DNA of 64,000 nt, taken from Neobacillus bataviensis LMG 21833 (lineage in GTDB: Bacteria; Bacillota; Bacilli; Bacillales; Cytobacillaceae). Below, piece by piece: positions 16,717-26,926 of this stretch. How positions within the stretch are numbered: the stretch's first letter is position 1; every line of letters starts with the position of its first letter. Location: assembly GCF_000307875.1 (NCBI RefSeq), contig NZ_AJLS01000115.1, positions 1 through 64,000 of the forward strand, read 5' to 3'. The notes below the pieces were generated by a model. That model was not told the origin of the DNA. It made no database searches and saw only the letters and a list, made by a program, of their open reading frames with translations. The position numbers and the translations under genes are program-made.

Positions 16717-17876
16717 CATACCCTTATTAAGTTATCAGTATTTTTGCTCCATGAATAGTTAGTAAAAACAAAATGCTGTCCCTTTTTAGATAATGAGGTC
16801 CTCAAATTATCATCACAAATTAAACTATCTAATCCCGAAAAAAGTTCCTCATCTGTCATTTTCTGAACTACCTCATTTTCACTAACACCTTCAACACCTT
16901 GCAACGCCAATGGGGTTGCAACGATTGGTAAACCGCAAGCTAGTGCTTCAAGAATCTTATTTTGCATTCCGGTTCCCGAATACATCGGGTAAACCCCAAT
17001 CTTTGCTTTACATAAATACTGGCAAATATCCTCAACAAAACCTGTCACTACAATATTATTAGATCCATCTAAATTTTGAATTTTTGGTGAAGGGTCTTTG
17101 CCAACAATATATAATTTATAGTTCGGATATTTCAAATGAATTTTTGGCCAAATATTTTTTGTGAAGTTCATAGTAGCTTCAATATTTGGAAAGTAATTCA
17201 TGTTACCGTGAAAAACGATAGTATTTTCCCTATCAAATTCCTTGTAATTCTGTAAATAAGTTTTTGTTATAAATGTGCCATTAGGATTTATAACAATATT
17301 TTCATATCCCATATGATTTTTATCATTTTCAGAAACAAGCATACACTTTTGATAAGACTCCAAAACCTTCTTTTCGTATTTTTGTAACAATTTGCTTTCA
17401 ATTTGAAGTATTTTTTTTAATAATGGAGTTTCCTTATTTGCCCTTCTAGCCATATTTAGAGATAAGGCGTCAATCATATCTAAAACCTTTGGCTTATTTG
17501 AATCTATAAAATATTCTCCTAATCTAACTGTTTGAACATGTATAATATCGGGATTAATTTCTTTTGAAATTTCTTTTACCTTTTTTAATAGAGAATTATT
17601 AGTATAAAGGTTTACCTGTAATGGTCTAAAATTAATTGCTGTTTTCAATAAATTTTTAGCCATCGTTATTTTTTTCATCTTTAAAAAGTAAATTTTCTCA
17701 CAATATTGACCCAACACATTGTTTACTTCATCACTTTCCCTATCACTATTAACAAAACTGATTAAATATACCTTTACATTATTATCTTTTAACTGTTTAA
17801 TTTGCTCATAAGCGATAAGTTGATCCCCTTTGTGAGGCGGATATGGAGGCCTTGTAGTAAAATAAATAGCTTTCAT
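16689..17876 (-). CDS. Glycosyltransferase, GT4 type
   Basis: The 395-residue GT-B enzyme is the last of the large exopolysaccharide operon. TTRPPYPPHKGDQLIAYEQI is the acceptor-domain start, VFHGNMNYFPN begins the second Rossmann domain, and the donor-site segment MQNKILEALACGLPIVATPL contains the conserved glutamate. The AGGAG site is well spaced before the ATG. Donor and acceptor sugars are unknown. Confidence 0.88.
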   Translation of the reverse strand: MKAIYFTTRPPYPPHKGDQLIAYEQIKQLKDNNVKVYLISFVNSDRESDEVNNVLGQYCEKIYFLKMKKITMAKNLLKTAINFRPLQVNLYTNNSLLKKVKEISKEINPDIIHVQTVRLGEYFIDSNKPKVLDMIDALSLNMARRANKETPLLKKILQIESKLLQKYEKKVLESYQKCMLVSENDKNHMGYENIVINPNGTFITKTYLQNYKEFDRENTIVFHGNMNYFPNIEATMNFTKNIWPKIHLKYPNYKLYIVGKDPSPKIQNLDGSNNIVVTGFVEDICQYLCKAKIGVYPMYSGTGMQNKILEALACGLPIVATPLALQGVEGVSENEVVQKMTDEELFSGLDSLICDDNLRTSLSKKGQHFVFTNYSWSKNTDNLIRVWKSAIESKK

Positions 17877-17915
17877 TTTAAACTCCTATATAAACAGTAG
17901 ATGTCTCCATTACTG

Positions 17916-19001
17916 TCATTTTTTATGGAAAAGTAATTCTTGCATTAATAATTCAATATTTTTATTTAATGTAAAATTCTCCTGTATTTTAATTACGTTG
18001 TTTCTGCTAATCTTTTGAAGTAAACTAGTTTTCTCAAATAAATTTTTAATTAAAGTAACATTTTCAGGAATATTATTTCTATCCAAAAAAAATCCATTTT
18101 CATTATTTTTGACAACCTCTTTAATTCCCCCAACATTAGTCGTAAAAATTGGAAGACCTGAAGCCATTGCTTCTAATATTGTTAATGGTAACCCTTCATT
18201 TTTCGACAGGAACAATAACGCATCTGATATTCCATAATAATCAATTACATTTGAAGTTTTTCCAGTAAAAGTGACCTTTTCAAGTAGCTGCTTTTCTTGT
18301 ACATATGCTTTAGCCATTTCTAAATCTGGCCCATCGCCTACTAAAATTAATAGAAAATCATCACTTAGATTTTCAATTATTTTTAGCGCTTCTAGCTGAC
18401 CTTTATTATCCGTAAATACCCCTACCATAACTAATATTTTTTTATCTTTTTCAAATCTTAATCTACTCCGTAATTTCATCTTATCTACTTCATTAATTGG
18501 ATAAAATTTAGCTGTGTCAATACCATTATGAATCACCGACACCTTAGACTTACTAGCTATTGGGCTTATTGTATTGTAAGAGACTCCGATAAGACGTACA
18601 TAATTATTGAGCAAAACTTTATAAAGGCTTTTTCTAAAGATCTTTTTTATAACTCCATCTTGCTGGTCAATAATTGAAGAGTGTTGGATAGCAATCTTTT
18701 TATAAGACATGGGAAATAAAGCCCCTAAATAAATAGCTCTATTTCCGTTAAATATAAAGACATCATCTTTTAATGTTCTATTTAATATTTCATTTTTAAT
18801 TTTTTTAAATTCCCTGTAATCTATACTAGAAACATAAACAATCTCTATCTTTTCCAAAGAATTTATTTGTTCTTCGCTAAAAATAGAATTTTTAATAAAG
18901 AGACGAATATCATATATTGATTGTAATTTCAGAACAATATTATATAAATATAATTCCTGCCCTCCTAAAACATTACTGAGGTTCACGAAATTTATTTTCA
19001 C
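17916..19001 (-). CDS. Glycosyltransferase, GT4 type
   Basis: The 361-residue GT-B enzyme begins NLSNVLGGQELYLYNIV, typical of retaining GT4 enzymes with an N-terminal GG-x-E loop. VSVIHNGIDTAKFYP and NEGLPLTILEAMASGLPIFTT (about residues 266-286) carry the donor-site glutamates. The start is GTG with AAGGAG upstream. The start overlaps the end of the polymerase gene by 29 bases, indicating coupled translation. Confidence 0.88.
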   Translation of the reverse strand: MKINFVNLSNVLGGQELYLYNIVLKLQSIYDIRLFIKNSIFSEEQINSLEKIEIVYVSSIDYREFKKIKNEILNRTLKDDVFIFNGNRAIYLGALFPMSYKKIAIQHSSIIDQQDGVIKKIFRKSLYKVLLNNYVRLIGVSYNTISPIASKSKVSVIHNGIDTAKFYPINEVDKMKLRSRLRFEKDKKILVMVGVFTDNKGQLEALKIIENLSDDFLLILVGDGPDLEMAKAYVQEKQLLEKVTFTGKTSNVIDYYGISDALLFLSKNEGLPLTILEAMASGLPIFTTNVGGIKEVVKNNENGFFLDRNNIPENVTLIKNLFEKTSLLQKISRNNVIKIQENFTLNKNIELLMQELLFHKK

Positions 19002-20157
19002 TATTTAAACTCCTTGTAATAAAGTAAATTAAAGGAATGACTATTATTAATCTCCCAAAGAAAAAGCTAAAATCCATCCTAAAAAGTAAAAATAATTTAG
19101 CAACATAAAGGATATATATTCCATATAAAAATATGGACTGAGTCTTAAGAGCATTATTTCTTAAAAGCCTCAGAAATACCCCAGCCGAAAGAAAAAATAT
19201 AATTATCCCAATATAGCCTAAGTTCCAATATGCGTCTGCGACACCAGTTATTCCAACACCAAAGGGGTAAATTTCCACTTCTCTTTGAGAAAAATGGAGT
19301 ATATCCAACATGAATTGTCCATTAGCAGTATAAAATGTTGGTTTAATTCCGAATGGATCTGGTATCATAAAAAATCCAAAGCTATAAATAATAAGAAATG
19401 GCTTAAATGATGTAATATTATTTTTTAAACCTTCTAAGACTTGAGTTGCATTACTAAATATTAATAGATCACCTTTATTTAAAAAAGGGAATGTTGTGAT
19501 TAGTATTAATAATACAGCAATAAAAGTTATTGACAAAAAGGCTTTCTCTTTAACTTTCTCGTAAAAATAAATTAATAACAAGAGAAAGGGTAGTATTAAA
19601 ACATATCTACTGTATTCTTCTCCTTGAAATAGATTTATAAAATTCTCGAGATAAAAAATTATCACTAAAAAGATTATATTTATGACCTTTAGTAAAAAGC
19701 TTCTTTTACTAGCAATTAAAACCCAAAGATAACCGAAGAAGAAAATCGTAGCAATATCATCGAAAATGAATATTAATGCCTTTATGATGTTATTACCATT
19801 AAAATTAGATAATAAAGTACAAAGGAGTTTTAATATTATTGCTGATATTAAATATTTTTTTGTCCTTTTTAACTCCTTTTTAATATTACTATTTATTATT
19901 GTGCTTGCTTTTTTACCCTTATAAGAAAATCCTATGACGATAAATAAAAGCGCGGAGAAGAACATCCAATAAAAATTTAATAGATATTTCCATGATATAT
20001 AAAGTTCTTTATACTTTAGTGTTGGTGGTAAATATAATATTAAAAAACTAATAATTATTATTAGAAATATAGGTGTTTTATAGAATTGAACTTTAATAAC
20101 AACTAGAACCAACATAATGAAGACAGTAATAGCTCCTACTACACTAATTATGCCCAT
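18973..20157 (-). CDS. Wzy-like polysaccharide polymerase
   Basis: The 394-residue protein is almost wholly hydrophobic, with about ten to eleven predicted spans. There is one large external loop around residues 260-310 (GFFMIPDPFGIKPTFYTANG through YPFGVGITGVADAYWNLGY). This is the layout of O-antigen/EPS polymerases, which join lipid-linked repeat units outside the membrane. Sequence conservation in this class is too low for a firm family call. The flippase in the same operon supports the role. It overlaps both neighbours. Confidence 0.75.
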   Translation of the reverse strand: MGIISVVGAITVFIMLVLVVIKVQFYKTPIFLIIIISFLILYLPPTLKYKELYISWKYLLNFYWMFFSALLFIVIGFSYKGKKASTIINSNIKKELKRTKKYLISAIILKLLCTLLSNFNGNNIIKALIFIFDDIATIFFFGYLWVLIASKRSFLLKVINIIFLVIIFYLENFINLFQGEEYSRYVLILPFLLLLIYFYEKVKEKAFLSITFIAVLLILITTFPFLNKGDLLIFSNATQVLEGLKNNITSFKPFLIIYSFGFFMIPDPFGIKPTFYTANGQFMLDILHFSQREVEIYPFGVGITGVADAYWNLGYIGIIIFFLSAGVFLRLLRNNALKTQSIFLYGIYILYVAKLFLLFRMDFSFFFGRLIIVIPLIYFITRSLNSENKFREPQ

Positions 20158-21268
20158 ATTGTAACTCCTGCAAAAAGCTCCTTATTGCATGTTTATTATT
20201 CCACTTATACACTTTATCAAGAATTATTTTCTCGTTAAAAGTCCTTTTTTTCATATCAAGTATGGTTTTACTTAATACTTCTTTGTTTATATCATACAAG
20301 ATTTCGCCAGTATTTTTATTTACTAAATCAGCACCAGCGCCAACATAACGAGAAAGCAGGACTGGTATCCCAAAGCACATTGCTTCGTTAACTACCATTC
20401 CCCATGGCTCACTTTCACTCACCAGTAGTAGCAAGTCAGAAACTACATATAACCTTGCTAATTCCTCACTTGGCATAAAATCTTTGATGATGAGCCCATC
20501 TAAATTGTATTTCTCTTTAAAGGAAAATATATTACTTGTTAATTCCCCCCCTCCAACCATTATGAATTTAATAGTTTTATCATGAGAGTATAACTCCTTG
20601 TATGCTTCTAGCATTAAATTAATATTTTTCCTATCGATAAATTGTCCCACATAAATTAGAACAAAATCGTCCTTTAGAATGCCCATACTGTCCTTGATTT
20701 CCTCTTTGTATGGTTGGAATTTTTGAGAAAAATTAAAATACATTTCATTATCTACCGCATCTGGAATAACAGTAATATTATTTTTCGAAACTCCATAATT
20801 TAAAATAAATTCTTTTGCTAAGGTACCAGATACAAAATGATGGTTAGCATTTTTAATTGAAAACTTCCGCAACTTATCTACTTTCCCCTTATTTATTGGA
20901 GTAAATGGCAACGTTTCATTCCACCATATATATTTAACCCCTAATATTTTACAGCAAAGTGCCGCAAAATAAGAGGTGAAGGAAGCATCTCCAATAATTA
21001 ATTGGTCTGGCCTTTTAAATAATAGATAAAAAAGAATACTAAACTTTAAATAAATAAAGCGATAATCATTTAAATTATTCTTTAGCGTCACGCTAATTCC
21101 AAATAATTTTTTAACCTTAAAATTGGAGGTTCTAGGGATATCCCATGATCTATTTTTTTCATTTTTTGTACATATTAATATATCTAGTTTTACCTTTTCC
21201 CCCACTCCATTAAATAATGGAAGCCGATACGGAGGAATAATGTTGGTTAAAACCGCAATCTTTTTCAA
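20144..21268 (-). CDS. Glycosyltransferase, GT4 type
   Basis: The 374-residue GT-B enzyme opens with MKKIAVLTNIIPPYRLPLFN, typical of GT4 enzymes of capsule loci. VIPDAVDNEMYF and SESEPWGMVVNEAMCFGIPV (about residues 286-305) form the donor site. It starts at TTG after GGAGGTTTAAGA. It overlaps the polymerase gene by 14 bases. Confidence 0.88.
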   Translation of the reverse strand: MKKIAVLTNIIPPYRLPLFNGVGEKVKLDILICTKNEKNRSWDIPRTSNFKVKKLFGISVTLKNNLNDYRFIYLKFSILFYLLFKRPDQLIIGDASFTSYFAALCCKILGVKYIWWNETLPFTPINKGKVDKLRKFSIKNANHHFVSGTLAKEFILNYGVSKNNITVIPDAVDNEMYFNFSQKFQPYKEEIKDSMGILKDDFVLIYVGQFIDRKNINLMLEAYKELYSHDKTIKFIMVGGGELTSNIFSFKEKYNLDGLIIKDFMPSEELARLYVVSDLLLLVSESEPWGMVVNEAMCFGIPVLLSRYVGAGADLVNKNTGEILYDINKEVLSKTILDMKKRTFNEKIILDKVYKWNNKHAIRSFLQELQYGHN

Positions 21269-21270
21269 TC

Positions 21271-22041
21271 TTAAACCTCCCGCTTTGACCTCATTTTAAA
21301 ATATTGATAAATATAATACGCTGAAATAACTGGATTTACTTTCAGTGCCGAAAGAAAATGCTTTCTAAAATACAATAAAAACCCTTGATATGCTTTTGCT
21401 GATAGTCCTATTGATCCATTATTATGTTTGTGATATAACGTTACTACACTTTTTACTACCTTACATTCGGAGTTATTTAGGATCATTCTTGTCCACATAT
21501 CCCAGTCTTGGCAGCTTGGTAATCCTTCATCAAATAATCCTACTCTTTGAATATGTGTCTTTCTTACCATAACTGAAGGCGATGGTAAGAAACACCCCTT
21601 TAGAATTTCCTTTTTAGGAGTTCCTTCTATTTCAGCTCTGTATTGATGAACTATATCACCTTTTTCATCTATGGCATCCGTCCATGTATATACTATTCCT
21701 AAATTTTCATCACTGTTATTGAAAATCTCAATTTGCTTTTTTAATTTTTCAGGTAACCACTCATCATCATCATCTACCAATGCAATATACTCGTATTTAG
21801 CCTTCTTAATTCCTCGATTTCTTGAATATGGAGCACCTTTATTCGTATCGTTTCTCAAAAAAGTAAATTCTTTAAATTCCTTACTGTACTTATTAACCAC
21901 TTCTTCATAATCCTCTTTATTTGGAGAATTATCATCAACTACAATAATTTCATACTCCTTGAATGTTTGCGCCTTAATTGACTTCAGCAAGCGCTCCAAA
22001 TAGTCAGTCCTTTTATAGGTCGGTATTACAATACTAATCAT
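21271..22041 (-). CDS. Glycosyltransferase, GT2 family
   Basis: The 256-residue GT-A inverting glycosyltransferase has IVIPTYKRTDYLERLLKSI at the N-terminus, nucleotide-binding VDDNSPN (about residues 36-42), the metal-binding DDDDEW (about 92-97) and a later CQDWDMWTRM acid region. It would add one sugar to the lipid-linked repeat on the cytosolic face. It has only two bases to the next gene, so the operon is tightly coupled. The substrate is unknown. Confidence 0.9.
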   Translation of the reverse strand: MISIVIPTYKRTDYLERLLKSIKAQTFKEYEIIVVDDNSPNKEDYEEVVNKYSKEFKEFTFLRNDTNKGAPYSRNRGIKKAKYEYIALVDDDDEWLPEKLKKQIEIFNNSDENLGIVYTWTDAIDEKGDIVHQYRAEIEGTPKKEILKGCFLPSPSVMVRKTHIQRVGLFDEGLPSCQDWDMWTRMILNNSECKVVKSVVTLYHKHNNGSIGLSAKAYQGFLLYFRKHFLSALKVNPVISAYYIYQYFKMRSKREV

Positions 22042-22059
22042 ATCATCTACACCATTTCT

Positions 22060-23541
22060 TTAATTATTAAAATCAAATTGAATAATACTTTCCTTTCCCA
22101 TATCCTCAAAAAGTTGTAATTCCCCATCTGTTGAGTATTCAATTTTGTTCGGCACTAAAGTATTTTTAGAGGTAATCTCCACATTGTTAATAGTAAGTTT
22201 TCCTGGGAGTATTTGTTTAATTTGCTTTTTGAATAGATAAACATGGATAAATTTAAAGGGTGAGTATATTTTTGTTTTAATCACAATTGAATTTTCATTA
22301 AATATAAACATTCGCTTCATTATACCAAGTGGCGATAAAATTGTTAGAGTATCATTCTTTAAAAAACTTACCCCTCTCCATCGAATAGATTTTTTTAAAG
22401 AATGACAATAAGGTAATGGCAATCCTTTTACTGAAAAAAGGCTCTTTTGGAATTGCTCTCCACCGTAACATGGCGTAATGCTTTTCCCGTCACTTATAAT
22501 ATATGGAATTGGCATATCATTGGTCCAATACCCACCCGTCTTTGAAACAACGGCCTCATACTTACTCTTCTTTTCTACAATAAAATTTTTATCTGAATAA
22601 CTCACTTTTTCATCGTGTGTAGATTTATCTAGGTTTAGGCTGTGAAGAACATTCGATGCCTTTAAGACAAAATACCCCATAAAAGGTAGATAATCAAAAT
22701 AATTATTATAGGGATACCATCCTACGTAAGAGGGATCCTCTATATTTACCTTTTTAGGAATTGGTTGCTCTATGCCATTTAATACAAGGGGAAAGCTCCC
22801 ATCCGTATGTTGATGTCTTACTAATAAATTTTTGACTTTTTTAATATCATTTAATAAACTGTTATCTTCAGTAAATTTGTATGCTAAGGTTAAAATATAT
22901 ATTAAAGCCCCATACCCAAAGGATTGCTTTTGCCCTCTTCCGATATAAGTTGTATCACCAGTAGATAAAATAAAATTTCTGATAAAATTAACGCCACTGA
23001 TAAAACTTTTATAAAACTCTTCTCTATTTGTTAATTCATATATTTCTCCTATCATTGCTATTGAGAAGCAATGATATTGAAAGGATTCATCTTGTTTTTG
23101 ATCTAAAATAAGCCCTGAGTCTAACTGGAAATTATTAACCTTACTAAGTGCCTCACTTATTGCCTTATTCTCATCTTGTTTCGCTAGTAATCGAGCATTA
23201 CTTCTTAATAAGGTCCAATTTGTAACGGGCGTATGCTTAAATTTCAATGGATAAATAAAATCATAAATTTCTTTATCATTTTTCATGTTTAAATAATTCA
23301 GAAGTGCATAATTATTAAATTCCCAATGAAATTGAGAATCTTCTTTGTCTAATTTAATGTAGGAGTTAACAAGTTTCATCCTTGTTGCATCGTCCAATAT
23401 TTCTAATCCTTCTAAAAGAGATAAGGAAAATGCCTCTCCATAAAAAGAGCGGCACTCAAAACCACTCTTATCACTTAACCATTTCATAATGAAATTGCCT
23501 ATATTAACACTAATAAGTCTTAGATCCTTTTCTAGCCCCAT
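22060..23541 (-). CDS. Predicted alpha/alpha-toroid protein of the EPS operon
   Basis: The 493-residue protein has no signal peptide. Its first ~320 residues are helical with repeated aromatic and glycine turns (RSFYGEAFSLSLLEGLEIL, YHCFSIAMIGEIYEL, SFGYGALIYILTLAYKF, HQHTDGSFPLVLNG), which suggests an (alpha/alpha) toroid like polysaccharide lyases or C5-epimerases. The last ~170 residues are beta-rich, with GYWTNDMPIPYIISDGKS, as in heparinase-type lyases. It could modify or cleave the polymer. No catalytic residues can be assigned with confidence. The start of this gene overlaps the end of the flippase gene by 32 bases. Confidence 0.55.
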   Translation of the reverse strand: MGLEKDLRLISVNIGNFIMKWLSDKSGFECRSFYGEAFSLSLLEGLEILDDATRMKLVNSYIKLDKEDSQFHWEFNNYALLNYLNMKNDKEIYDFIYPLKFKHTPVTNWTLLRSNARLLAKQDENKAISEALSKVNNFQLDSGLILDQKQDESFQYHCFSIAMIGEIYELTNREEFYKSFISGVNFIRNFILSTGDTTYIGRGQKQSFGYGALIYILTLAYKFTEDNSLLNDIKKVKNLLVRHQHTDGSFPLVLNGIEQPIPKKVNIEDPSYVGWYPYNNYFDYLPFMGYFVLKASNVLHSLNLDKSTHDEKVSYSDKNFIVEKKSKYEAVVSKTGGYWTNDMPIPYIISDGKSITPCYGGEQFQKSLFSVKGLPLPYCHSLKKSIRWRGVSFLKNDTLTILSPLGIMKRMFIFNENSIVIKTKIYSPFKFIHVYLFKKQIKQILPGKLTINNVEITSKNTLVPNKIEYSTDGELQLFEDMGKESIIQFDFNN

Positions 23542-24844
23542 TCTTTATAAACCCCTTTAACAAGTTTAAATCATCTTTAAAACGAAAGATGGATTTGAAG
23601 TTATAGTTATATCGTTTTACTTCCTTAATCATGAGGATTAACCATAAAAGAGCAACCACTAAATTCCCAATCGATATACCCATTGCTCCAAAATAACGTG
23701 AAGTAAAATAATATATTACAAGCGTAGAAAGAAAAGTCGGTACTAGAACAGTCTTAAACAACGAGATGACTGAACCTCTAATATTAATAAATGAATTTAG
23801 AGGTGATGCAATTGTTTTTACGATTACCAAGCCTAATACAATAAAGATCATATACAAATAAATAGTATTTACATCGCTTTGACCGGTTATTATTTTCAAA
23901 TACAACTGTCCAAAGATAAGAAAGCCTCCTATTGTAAGTAGACCTAAATATATGGATAACCTAATAAAAGTGTTGGAGATTTTAAATGCATGTTCGTCGT
24001 CAGTTGCATGTGATAACGCTACGCTATTTTGATAGCCAAAAATCATGGGCAATATATTTGCAACATTAGCACTCATAAGGGCGACATTATAATCACCTAC
24101 AATTTTGAGCGATACAAAAAAGGAAAGAAAAAACGTATCAGATTTATAAATAAAATTAGTTATAACTCCATTTAGATGTGTCCAAATAGAATAGTTAAAA
24201 AGATTAATTTTTATAAAACTTAAATCAATATTTTTTCGATTTAATAATTGTTTATAATTTAGTTTCTTACGAGAATATAGAAACCATACAATAATAAAGA
24301 CAATGCCTACAATAAAATCTTTAAGAGCATTATAAGCTAATGTGGGTGAAAAAAGCAGACCAAACACAAAGATAATATTAAGAATAGATCTAATTGAAGC
24401 AATTTTAGTAACCGTTTTTTGGTTAAACTTAGATGTTGAATAAATAACTAATGGAGCAACTATGGAGTCTGCTATTAAAATAAAGGTAGCTGATAAAACT
24501 GCATAAAGAAAATTAATATCTTTAAAATGACCCACTAAATAAAATGAAAGTATTGCTGCAATAATTATAAATAATCCAGTTTTGCAGAAATTAAATAGGA
24601 AAAAATTCATAAAGTATTTTTCTGGATTATCTTCATACTTCTTATGATCCCTTAACATAACTGATTCTAAAGAAATATTCACAAAGTTAACAAATACGAA
24701 GTAACCAGAAACAACACCAATGATCCCATAATCCTCACGTTCCAACATCCTTACCAAAAAAAAGGAGAGTAAGAATTGCGTCCCTATTATTAAGAACTTT
24801 TCAATCACTGATTGAATAATATTTGAGATAATTTGTTTTTTCAT
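23510..24844 (-). CDS. Wzx-type polysaccharide flippase
   Basis: The 444-residue MOP-superfamily protein has about twelve membrane spans. It starts QSVIEKFLIIGTQFLLSFFLVRMLEREDYGIIG, the standard opening of RfbX/Wzx flippases. It would move the lipid-linked oligosaccharide across the membrane for the Wzy-like polymerase further down the operon. Its ATG overlaps the stop of the upstream gene by four bases (ATGA). Confidence 0.88.
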   Translation of the reverse strand: MKKQIISNIIQSVIEKFLIIGTQFLLSFFLVRMLEREDYGIIGVVSGYFVFVNFVNISLESVMLRDHKKYEDNPEKYFMNFFLFNFCKTGLFIIIAAILSFYLVGHFKDINFLYAVLSATFILIADSIVAPLVIYSTSKFNQKTVTKIASIRSILNIIFVFGLLFSPTLAYNALKDFIVGIVFIIVWFLYSRKKLNYKQLLNRKNIDLSFIKINLFNYSIWTHLNGVITNFIYKSDTFFLSFFVSLKIVGDYNVALMSANVANILPMIFGYQNSVALSHATDDEHAFKISNTFIRLSIYLGLLTIGGFLIFGQLYLKIITGQSDVNTIYLYMIFIVLGLVIVKTIASPLNSFINIRGSVISLFKTVLVPTFLSTLVIYYFTSRYFGAMGISIGNLVVALLWLILMIKEVKRYNYNFKSIFRFKDDLNLLKGFIKNGARKGSKTY

Positions 24845-25635
24845 TTAATCTCTACCCTTACTTTCCACATTAACTTTGTTCCTTTTTTTACTTTTACCAT
24901 TGGAAAAGCGCTTGGGTTAAATAATTTCAATAAAATGTTATTATTTATAGGGGAAAATTCTCCTCTATACCAAAGAAAATTTCTTAGTCTAGAAAATTTT
25001 AATAGATTCTTTGAGATTAATTGAGGTAATGGTCTAGTTGCTGCCCATTTTGTACAAATCTTAATGACCTCTTTATCTGTTCTTAAAGGTAACATTCTTA
25101 CATGTACAACCCACTCACCATTATTATCACGTACATACATTACTGGTTTCATTGCTGATGGAACTTTAGATTCTAATATATCAACGTTAACATTAAATTT
25201 GCTTCCTTTAAGGAAAACATTGTTAACCGGGTATTGATAGTAAATGTTTGAATTATTGTGTTTAATTTTTTTCTCCGCTATTATTGCATAATCAATAAAT
25301 TCCTTTTTAAACCTAAATCTCATTACAAAATCCATAAAGATTGTATCTTCTAAACACTCAGCCTCGACAAATCTAACTATAGAATGATTGTCCATAATTT
25401 TATCATCTATTTTTAGTTTCCACTTGCCCTCTTTCATTTGATTCTCTATATTTGCAGCGAATTTTTTATTATCATAATTAATTTCCCTTTTTACTATGTT
25501 ATATCTCCATCCAATACCCTCTTCTAATGAAAAAAAGGCCGAAGAATCAGCAGTTTCAAATCCCCATGGATTTATAATATTTTCATCGTTAATAAAAAGC
25601 TTATTAATTATATTATCTTTTATTAACCAATGCAT
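24841..25635 (-). CDS. Unrecognised beta-rich protein of the EPS operon
   Basis: The 264-residue protein has no signal peptide or membrane span and matches no family I recognise. It has alternating hydrophobic strands and clustered tryptophans (HWLIKDN, INPWGFE, GIGWRYNIV, NGEWVVHVRMLPL), and it ends KLMWKVRVEIK. ATG 25635 lies nine bases after GAGGGG and is preferred to the frame's first ATG at 25656. It is translationally coupled to the flippase. A role in sugar binding or polymer tailoring would be a guess. Confidence 0.6.
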   Translation of the reverse strand: MHWLIKDNIINKLFINDENIINPWGFETADSSAFFSLEEGIGWRYNIVKREINYDNKKFAANIENQMKEGKWKLKIDDKIMDNHSIVRFVEAECLEDTIFMDFVMRFRFKKEFIDYAIIAEKKIKHNNSNIYYQYPVNNVFLKGSKFNVNVDILESKVPSAMKPVMYVRDNNGEWVVHVRMLPLRTDKEVIKICTKWAATRPLPQLISKNLLKFSRLRNFLWYRGEFSPINNNILLKLFNPSAFPMVKVKKGTKLMWKVRVEIK

Positions 25636-25734
25636 AAACATATACCCCTCAATCAAATCATCATGCTTTATTAAGTAAGTATTTCAATTGAAAAGTGTTA
25701 CTTAATATAATGACATTTAATGATTTGAATAATT

Positions 25735-26862
25735 TCATTTTATAATTAACTCTGCCATTTGCTTAGCTGTATTTTCCCAAGTAAAGGCTTTTACTCGTTC
25801 TTTCCCTTTTTCGACAAAATCATTGTATATTTTTTTATTAAAGTAAATATCCTCGATATCCTGTACAGTAACCTCTAAATTATCATGCGATGTTTTCACT
25901 GCAGCATTACCGGCAATTTCTGGCATAGAGGTTACGTTTGTTGTAACAACAGGAGTCCCAAATGCCATTGACTCAAGAATTGGTAATCCAAATCCTTCAT
26001 AATAGGTTAAAAACAAAAATAATTTCGCATTATAATAAAGCAAATCTAGATACTCTTGAGGCAGGAAATCTAAAAATAATACTTGGTCTTCTATTTGAAG
26101 CTCTTTTACTCTATTAAAAAAAATTGATTCTTTCCAATTACTAATTCCACCTATAACTAATTGCAAATGATCTAATGAATGTTTTTTAGTGAATGTATAA
26201 AAGGCATCAATAGTATACAAAGTATTTTTTCGAGGGTCTAATGCACCTAAGCAAAAAAAGAACTCATCCGCAACCCCGCTTTTATCTTTAAATATCTTCC
26301 AATCATTCATTCGAAGATCGTTAATACTTTTATTACAACCATTATAAACAACTTGAATTTTACCAGTATCCAACTTAGGTATTTCACTAATAATATCTTC
26401 TTTTGCAGCGCCACTAATAGTAACTACTTGTTCAGATTCTCTCGCAATAATTGGGGCAATAAGTTTCCGGTAAAAGCGCCCTAATAATTGATACATACTT
26501 TTAGAATACGGGAGGATGTCCTTACTTTTCATAAACATAACATCATGTAATGTTAAAATTTTTTGCTTGCCTAAAAGGACTGTTCCAGTATTAAATGGAA
26601 ACCAAACTTTTTTAATATCCTTTGGGAGTCTAAATCTCAATACTATTTGTTCCCATAAAATGTAATTTTTATTATTAATAACAAGAATTTCGTATCCTAA
26701 CTTTTCTAGTTCAATCTGCAATTCATTCTCAACATCTTTATCGAAAAATAAATAAACCTTTTCTTGATAATAATTTTTAAAATGCTTTAGAGTATGGTAC
26801 AAAACATTTCCCATTCCTCTTCTATTTCCATTAATTAATCTAGCATCAATTCCTAACGTCAA
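25735..26862 (-). CDS. Glycosyltransferase, GT4 type
   Basis: The 375-residue GT-B enzyme has IDARLINGNRRGMGNVLYHTL at the N-terminus, VVYNGCNKSI at the domain junction, and the donor-site segment YYEGFGLPILESMAFGTPVV (about residues 293-312). This resembles mannosyltransferase-like GT4 enzymes, which would suit the nearby ManC. The start is TTG with AAGGAG at eight bases. Confidence 0.88.
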   Translation of the reverse strand: MTLGIDARLINGNRRGMGNVLYHTLKHFKNYYQEKVYLFFDKDVENELQIELEKLGYEILVINNKNYILWEQIVLRFRLPKDIKKVWFPFNTGTVLLGKQKILTLHDVMFMKSKDILPYSKSMYQLLGRFYRKLIAPIIARESEQVVTISGAAKEDIISEIPKLDTGKIQVVYNGCNKSINDLRMNDWKIFKDKSGVADEFFFCLGALDPRKNTLYTIDAFYTFTKKHSLDHLQLVIGGISNWKESIFFNRVKELQIEDQVLFLDFLPQEYLDLLYYNAKLFLFLTYYEGFGLPILESMAFGTPVVTTNVTSMPEIAGNAAVKTSHDNLEVTVQDIEDIYFNKKIYNDFVEKGKERVKAFTWENTAKQMAELIIK

Positions 26863-26926
26863 TTTATTGTCTCCTTGGTATCAATTTAATTACTAATAGG
26901 TCTCTTAACCAAAAGCTTTATCTATC

